DNA of 64,000 nucleotides. Origin: Amaurobius ferox. Taxonomy: Eukaryota; Arthropoda; Arachnida; Araneae; Amaurobiidae. Shown one piece after another: positions 56,949-64,000 of the stretch. The DNA lies in contig OX578144.1 of assembly GCA_951213105.1 (NCBI GenBank), positions 79,409,801 to 79,473,800 on the forward strand, in the 5' to 3' direction. The stretch's first letter is position 1; each line of letters begins with the position of its first letter. The notes beneath the pieces were generated by a model. It was given only the letters and a program-made list of their open reading frames with translations. It was not told where the DNA came from and ran no database searches. The position numbers and the translations under genes were made by a program.

Positions 56949-57417
56949 CTCAACCCCGTCTGCCCCGAACTCGCACTGACCTCTAATAGTGAAAAGGCAT
57001 TCTGCCATTTGATATTAGCGTCCGAAAACATTTCGGATCTTTCATCAGACTATTACGTTCCTTCATCTCTCAATAGACTGTTACATTGTTGGACATATAC
57101 ATCAGCTAAAATTACAATTTTAATGTACTGCGAGGAAGCAACGTGAATTAGGCATGCTTCGCTGAATCATGACTGCTGGATAAATAAGCGTTACTCCAAA
57201 CAATCATAAATAAAAGTACCGTGTTAAACGTCAAGTTAGTTACAAATCTTAAAAGCTTGCGAGCGTCTGCAGAATATAATGAGTCCGTGTAGCTTCTTTG
57301 CACATCTCATGACTCAACCAACCGCCATAGATTCATTCGACAGCCGAAGAAATATCCTAATTAGTATCTTGCATCCTGTGCAATTTTTCGTGTTGTCTCT
57401 CGGGGTGCGAGTTTCCT

Positions 57418-58200
57418 GTTTGTAAAACTTGATCATCAATCGGTATATTTTATTGAAGTCAATCAATCCACTGGTCTCCGATGAGGATAGTGAAAATCTG
57501 TTTTGATAAAATATTGTCAGAAACAGAAACACCTTCCTTTAGTTATGTATATTTCTGGGGGGAAATGAAATGAGTTTGTAAAACTTTAAAAATCAATCGA
57601 TATATTTTATTGAAGTCAATCAATCCACTGGTCTCCGATGAGGATAGTGAAAATCTGTTTTGATAAAATATTGTCAGAAACAGAAACACCTTCCTTTAGT
57701 TATGTATATTTCTGGGGGGAAATGAAATGGGTTTGTAAAACTTTAAAAATCAATCGGTATATTTTATTGAAGTCAATCAATCCACTGGTCTCCGACGAGG
57801 ATAGTGAAAATCTGTTTTGATAAAATTTTGTCAGAAACAGAAACACCTTCCTTTAGTTATGTATATTTCTGGGGGGAAATGAAATGGGTTTGTAAAACTT
57901 TAAAAATCAATCGATATATTTTATTGAAGTCAATCAATCCACTGGTCTCCGATGAGGATAGTGAAAATCTGTTTTGATAAAATATTGTCAGAAACAGAAA
58001 CACCTTCCTTTAATTATGTATATTTCTGGGGGAAATGAAATGGGTTTGTAAAACTTTAATTATCACGCGGTATATTTTATTGAAGTCATTCCACTGGTTT
58101 CTGTTGAGGATAGTAAAAATCTGTTTTGATGAAATATTGTCAGAAACAGAAGCAACTTCCTTTAGCTATATATATTTTTTGGGAGAGGGGGAGATAAAAT
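57418..58200. repeat. 157-bp satellite-like tandem array, five units
   Basis: Units start with gtttgtaaaactt at 57418, 57574, 57731, 57888 and 58044. The first four are nearly identical, including 'tcaatccactggtctccga' and 'cagaaacagaaacaccttcc'; the fifth is diverged and the array then fades. The length is close to a nucleosome repeat. A conserved frame across units follows from the period and is not evidence of coding. Confidence 0.92.
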
Positions 58201-59563
58201 GAATCGAGTACTTGTTTAACTGGCATTTAAACTATATCTGGTGTATGAATCCAGAGTGCTTGCGGTCTTTAAAAGTCCTTTAAAACTGCTTAATTCCTCA
58301 TTTCGATTTTTAGAGACTGTATGGAATTCTTAATAAGACAAATTGCAATAGGGAGCTCTCGAGTAATTTCGTGATTCGAATGTATGCAAAGTAAAAAATT
58401 TAGTAAAGTCGTCTTATTCCTGATTTCGATTAAAACTGCTTCAATTTATACCAGAGTGCTTAGAAAGTGCTTCATTTTCTTACCAATATCACAGTTTACA
58501 ATAAAAATACGAAAAATTGTCTCCTATCGATGATGGACGACCAGATTGCAAACTGTGAAATTTTTCCCGTCGCTATATGGAAAAGGGATCAAGTTGTTTC
58601 ATATTTTCCGATTAATGTTTCTTCCACTGTCCTGCTAGAAACCCAACCCTGATTCCCTGAGTCCAAATATAGATTAATTACTGCAGCAACTATAATCAGG
58701 GAGTACCTGAAAAAGGTGGGCCTTGTTGTGTAACATTTTTTCATTTTAGTGTACAATTTTATCCATAATGTGTACAATTTACTGTACAGTTTCTAGCTTT
58801 CGATCAGAAAAACATTCTTACATTTTTATAATTAATTTCTAAAACTCTCCTTTATACTCCTCTCGCGAAAAGGATGGATAAAATATCGTCAGAAGGGGAG
58901 ATTCGCATAAAATATCGTCAGAAGTCTGCCAAATATTTTCAAACCAACACGTTCCAAAATATTCCAATTTTACTCAAATTTAAAGAAATTTGTATCATAG
59001 TGTTGAATTACATTTTATTATATTATGTAAAGATTGATAAAGCTGCATCAAACCTACATTTTTCACGCTACTTAAAATTTTTTCTTTAGTCTTAATAGGT
59101 ACTTAAAAGGTGCTTAATTTTTTTTGATGAAAAATGTGCAAGAACCCTGGGACCTCTTCGAGTTTCTCGATTACAATATTTTTGCGACAACTCGTATCAT
59201 AATCACTATCGGAGAGAAAAGAAAATGTATCTTTTTATGAGCTTTCATCTGTTCCAAGATGTTCGTATAATTTTCATAATTCTTTAACAAATATATGTTG
59301 GCAACACTTGGTCAAGCCGATGTATTGGAGGCATTCAGACGATTTGTGTTAATGCATACTTTAATACTGTGTACAAACGAATTTCAAATTATACAGCTGT
59401 GGCACTCTCAGGACTATTGAAAGAGAGAAGGTTTCTACGGCCTAGACTTCATTATGGTGTTCGCACCACCAGACCCTCCCGCAGGGATTAACAGAGTGGT
59501 TGGTCACAAATGCAGTAATGTCGCTAGCTGAGCCAATGCCAAGGATTGAATCTTGCAAGCAGG
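58201..59563. other. unannotated DNA
   Basis: No gene is recognised. The end (59400-59560) is less AT-rich but matches nothing I know. Confidence 0.35.
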
Positions 59564-59650
59564 GCCTGATTATGAATTTTGGGAGCCCAGGTCAAAGTTA
59601 TTAATCCCCCCGCCTATAATAACCGATTCTAATGTCACAACAAAATGTAA
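59564..59650 (+). mobile_element. possible hAT left terminus
   Basis: CAGGGCCTGATTATGAATTT followed by gggagcccagg resembles the left end of widespread hAT families. A partner-like 'ggggccccctaag..ccaggtc' lies at 61480-61507, but no clean right terminus or 8-bp TSD is visible. Repeat A copy 4 would be nested within it. Confidence 0.35.
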
Positions 59651-60942
59651 AACAAGAAAGATCAATCATGCTTAAAGCATTGATTATGAAACACTTTCCA
59701 ACTTCAATGCAATTTTATTTTAAAAAGTCGAAAATGCAATACATTCCTCGGTAATATTTTAAAACTTGTCACAATACTACATTGATTTATTATATTTGAA
59801 AACTTAAACCTTCATCGGAAAAAAATGAACTTCATTCAAATGACGGCATTGAAATATAAATTGCCTGGTTTAAATATCTCTAAAATGCAATACATTCCAC
59901 GGTAATATTTTTAAAACTATCATATTACTACGATAATTTATTATATTTGAAAACTTCATCGAAAACAACTGAAATAAATTCAAATGACGTCATAGAAAAA
60001 ATAACACGCCTGGATCTCTCTATAAAAGCAGGAGTTCATTCATTTCATTCATCACAATACTATAATAATTTATGTTATTTAAAAATTAAGACCATGGAGC
60101 TACAATTCATAAACTCTATGCTTAAAACTTCATCGAAAAAAATCGTCCTTCTGTTTATAAAATCAATTAATATTTCATTCATATCAGCCATGCAGACTCC
60201 ATGGACTGAATTATTTTGTGTTAAAGAAATACAGTAATTCTAATACAACTCATTCTACATATTTTGCTGTTTACATTTTACATAGGTGAAAAATAGGCTT
60301 AGTTGTAGAAATAATCAAATTTGAATGAGAATTTAAACTCAAATATATTGTCATTGTGTTGTTTTAGTATGTAGATGCACAGAATTTAAGCAAAAATAAA
60401 GTAGTTTTAGGACGGATACAACACTCAATATGAATTAAAAAGAACTTTAAAAAATCACGATTTTGAAACAAGATGTATGCCATATATCATTTTGAAGTGG
60501 GTCATGTGATCGTTTCATATCATGGTCACGTGATCGTTTCATATAAGATGTGTAATTATTATTTTAATTTTTATTTAAAAAACTACTGAATATATTTCGC
60601 TGAATTTTTTTTTATATATTTTATGGAACAATTTGACTATTACCTAAAATTTTCGAAGCAATTTGTGAATTTTAAATCCGCTTAAAATTTTTTTGAAAAA
60701 TTAGGTCCCATAGGGCTCAATGTATTTCATTTTTTCAACCCGGGTTCAATCCAAAACTAATTGGGTGATATTATTTATTTATATTCCCATAGGCCCTACC
60801 GACCGTCTGAACAACATACTAAAATTTCATTTTGATTAAGTCATTTTTACGGCAGTTATCGTGCTAACGGACAGACAGACAGACAGACAGACAGAATGAA
60901 CAAAGTCATAAACACTTTTCAACTTTGTTGTAAAGTGTTAAT
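59651..60942 (+). repeat. interspersed repeat A, copy 4
   Basis: Nearly collinear with copy 1 (5804-7100), from AACAAGAAAGATCAATCATG to the end hairpin at 60911-60939, with six acag units before it. The two copies keep many shared minor features, so they derive from a recent common source. Confidence 0.8.
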
Positions 60943-61694
60943 AAAAAGAAAATAATAATAATGTCGCATTAATGATACAAAAAGTTAAACTACATTTTAT
61001 ACAACAATTTTTTACATAAGCTCTTAGAAGCTCTATTTGCCTAGATATAAGGTCGAAAGTATTATCATCTAAAAAACCTTTGGTAAAATATTAAATAATT
61101 TTCTTCACTTCTATAATTTATTTAAATGAAGAAAATTAGGCACACTTTTAAAGGGCACACTAGGCAAATTTTTAAGCTGAAAGTTGTGAATCTATGTTGA
61201 TTAACTAGCTACCTGTATACTCATTTGAAGTCCTTAAAATACTTTCTGTATTGAATATTAAAGGAAATCATTCATCCATTTTACTGTCGATTTTTTTTCC
61301 TCGAAGACACCATTCTCTTTTATTCTCAATAAAATTGAAGTCATTTTAGCTTTCCTATAAAATATCAAATTGATAGTATTAAATATTTTGAATTTTTCTA
61401 TTTTAATCTTTAAATTATTATGAAATAAAAAATGACATTTATTCTAAGGGTGGAGAATGGGAGGATATAGCAAATTTGGGGCCCCCTAAGAGCATGTGAC
61501 CCAGGTCAAATATCCCGTGTGAGCTTTGTTTCGGTCATGAGAACATATGCTGATTCTTTAACTTCGCATAATCCAACGGAATATGAACGTTCATGAGTAG
61601 AAAACAGACAAATGAAATGTACAGGATGGATTTACGTAAACATTGCCAAAAGTATTTACAGGTTGATCAAGGTTGTTTTAATACTGTTTATTCA
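60943..61694. other. unannotated DNA
   Basis: AT-rich, with the possible hAT-derived gggcccc block near 61480. No gene is seen. Confidence 0.35.
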
Positions 61695-61710
61695 CACATA
61701 GATAGAATAT

Positions 61711-61771
61711 CTTCCCGGTCGTCCAAATTGCCACTCAAGTCCTCAGGACGAGTCGGACGGCCTGGGGTTTC
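61711..61771 (+). mobile_element. 57-bp hairpin retroposon with 4 extra 5' bases
   Basis: The CCGGTCGTCC .. GGACGGCCTGGGGTTTC module starts at 61715. Flanks cacatagatagaatat (61695-61710) and cacataggatagaatat (61772-61788) form a TSD with one indel. cttc precedes the module, possibly untemplated bases added at the 5' junction. Inner stem GTCC-TCA-GGAC. Confidence 0.87.
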
Positions 61772-61788
61772 CACATAGGATAGAATAT

Positions 61789-64000
61789 TGCTATGACGGT
61801 TATTATAAGGTAGGTGCTCGCATATTTGCCAGCATTTACAACTTCGCCACCCATAATGATTTCCTGAATAAGAACCACTCAATAGGTTGAGTAGTCTGTA
61901 GAGAGTGGGAGCTTCGGATTACAGCATGCCAGCCACAAAATATAACGTGCTAGCAAACAGTGGCCATTTTTGCTGACAATCAGGGTCGATCTTACTTTTT
62001 ACTCGGTAAATACGACTTACGAAATATTAACCATAAATTTTAACATTATTGTTGATATATCGCTGAACTCCATGTCATCTGATGTATTTAAAGCCGTAGT
62101 TTTATTGTCTGTGTGATTAGTTATTTGCTATAAACGAGTACTGCTGCCTTGTGTTGCGACTAGTCTGCAAGACATAGATGCGCCTGCTATTGTTATCACC
62201 AAAATGAAATTTGATTTTAAAGATATACTTAGTGTAATACTCCCCGTAAAATTCTACAACCTAGAAAAACTTGAAAAGTCATCAACAGCAAAGACACTGT
62301 GGTTTAAAAAATCTGTTTCCATCTGCTGCCTCCAATTGCGAAGACAATAAAGCAAAAATTCCATCTATTGTGTAGAGCAGCGTTTTTCAAAGCGTGTTTC
62401 GCAGAACCCTTTTGGAAAATTCATTAAATGGGTAGAAGGAAATATTGCAAATTTTAGACTGGCGAAATTGAGCACACTTATTTTATGTCTCAAAGATTAC
62501 TTTCAAAAACCATGTTCTTCCAGATACGTTTGCACTGAATGATTAAGAAGCTTGTTTACTTCATGTATACTATCCTTGTTTACTTCATGTATACTATCTA
62601 TTCTGGTAGTTTCTGAACCAAATGCTGTAAAAGTACTTTATCGCGCTTCCCGAAAACTTTTTTAAACATGCATCCTTCAAATATATTTGTCGCGGGAAAT
62701 CAGTCCGGAATGTATCGCTGTGCCTGTCATCTCCTATGAACAAGTTCTTTCTGGAAGGGGACAAATCAGAGCTGTTGAGAACAACTGAGTCTAGATAAGA
62801 CAAGTGCAGTTGCTTTTAGAAAGTTGGGATCTTATTGGTGTCTCCAAATAATTAAATGTTTGAATGTATTTATATGGATCCAACAAGTCAATCAAGCCCA
62901 CACACACAAAGAGATTATATACATAGAATGCCATTGACCGCCATGACTCAAAACTGCCATGTCAAATTCAAGGCAACAGAAATATTTTCGACCGGTGCAC
63001 AGTTAGCCCCCTTCCCCTTTGCAGTAATGTTGATGAAGGGGGGGGGGGCTAACTGTGCACTAGTATATTTTCACTATATTCATGGTTCCGAAGTACAGTT
63101 TAAAACTTAAAAGTGAATCAAAATTTTATTAAAAAGCATTTTAAGTTGTTATTTCAAGCTTACTTGAAATAACAACTAGCTTAAGAGTTTGCGAATTTCT
63201 TAGGTTCCCCTTATATTGACCATAGAAACTGATGAAATCCCAGAACGGTAATGTTACCATTAGTCGTTACTTTATGAATATGGCCTCTTTGATTAAGCCG
63301 GTATATTGGATGGTGTAAAGCTGATTTTTACTAATATAAACCGTTTAAAACTGTTATGTACGTAATGAATTCCAGGCTTATTTCTTTTTTAATTTTGGCA
63401 ACGCCAAATGAAAGATGAAATTAATTAAAACTGCAAATTTTATGTAAGTATTTTAAATAAGTTGTACTTCGATATTTGTGCAATTCCGGTTAATATAGAT
63501 AACGGCAGAGATGAAAAGAAAATTGTGAGTCTAGTGAACCCGCCTGCATTTTTCTCTGTTACCTTATATGATGGCGTTCTGGCTGTCGGTCTTTCTAAAT
63601 GGCAGCGCAGAAACTTATACAGTGTAACTCCTCCCATGTAACAATTTATGCTACTTTTCTTCAAAGCGTTGAGAGAAGTCTTACAAAAATATAGTTTTTA
63701 AAAGGGAGTGGGGAAGAAAAAGAGCTCAACAGAATGGAGCAACATCCGCTCTCTCTGGTTTTATGTCAGTATTCGTAGAATAGAGGCCGAAATATACGAG
63801 GGATGAGTTTTTTGTTTTCAAGTTCGAGAAATTTATTTCCACGTGCAAGCGGCAGTCTCAATTGCCATTCTGACTTTATTGCACTGCGAGGGGCGTTCTG
63901 TAAAAATTATTGTGACTCGTAATCATTGGGAAAGGATTTGCAACATTGTTTCTTTTGTCGACAGCATGTTTTAAGACCTTCTGAAAGGTTTGGTCTAGAC
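61789..64000. other. unannotated DNA with hairpins
   Basis: A 24-bp tandem pair lies at 62551-62599. gtgcacagttagcccccttc and its complement are at 62995-63014 and 63035-63060. agttgttatttcaag/cttgaaataacaact is at 63144-63177 with a 4-nt loop. No gene is recognised. Confidence 0.45.

Noticed and set aside
57638..57820. 60-codon frame across the satellite
   Set aside because: It follows from the repeat period and ends in array sequence with no domain.
57418..58200. CRISPR-like array
   Set aside because: Units are contiguous 157-bp repeats without spacers, in eukaryotic DNA.

Overview
This window looks like repeat-dense intergenic DNA from an arthropod, most likely an arachnid. The evidence is AT-rich sequence, no long host open reading frame, C-terminal fragments of a LINE of the type common in spider genomes, and many layered DNA-transposon and retroposon remnants. 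The arachnid assignment is an inference from style and recognised families, not from a marker gene. I found no convincing host protein-coding gene, functional tRNA or rRNA gene, or CRISPR array.

Layout. 0-5 kb: a dispersed repeat, a Helentron-like element, and a hAT element with a clean 8-bp target-site duplication (TSD) and a surviving transposase C-terminus. 5-5.7 kb: a three-level nest of retroposons. 5.8-11 kb: two copies of a 1.3-kb interspersed family flanking a 5'-truncated LINE. 12-16 kb: a Tc1-type transposase remnant, a piggyBac-like MITE, a TA-flanked MITE abutting a second hAT element, and a minisatellite inside a Helentron-like copy. 17 kb: a probable solo LTR with heat-shock elements, TATA box, initiator and poly(A) signal. 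18-30 kb: further Helentron-like and MITE fragments, a 70-bp perfect palindrome and degenerate minisatellites. 33 kb: a MITE with long inverted repeats. 35.5 kb: paired short hairpin inserts. 37-38.6 kb: a second LINE fragment. 40-42 kb: two Helentron-like copies head to tail. 42.7-43.8 kb: a TA-flanked transposon with about 300-bp inverted repeats. 46.9 kb: a mariner-type transposase remnant. 51-61 kb: minisatellites, two more MITEs, three more hairpin inserts, a five-unit 157-bp satellite and another 1.3-kb family copy.

Most notable system. A 57-58-nt two-stem hairpin followed by TGGGTCTTC forms the 3' end of both LINE fragments and of three SINE copies; SINE A also has a 5S rRNA-derived plus tRNA-like head. 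The same hairpin also occurs alone, as inserts of about 57 bp flanked by their own 14-17-bp TSDs, at 5.58, 35.5, 47.66, 55.1, 56.4 and 61.7 kb, and probably at 9.82 kb. The hairpin arms differ between subfamilies in a way that keeps base pairing. This suggests that the RNA structure recognised by the LINE machinery is itself mobilised as a minimal retroposon lacking any promoter. At 5.0-5.7 kb a SINE, a second SINE and one of these hairpin inserts are nested within one another, each with its own TSD.
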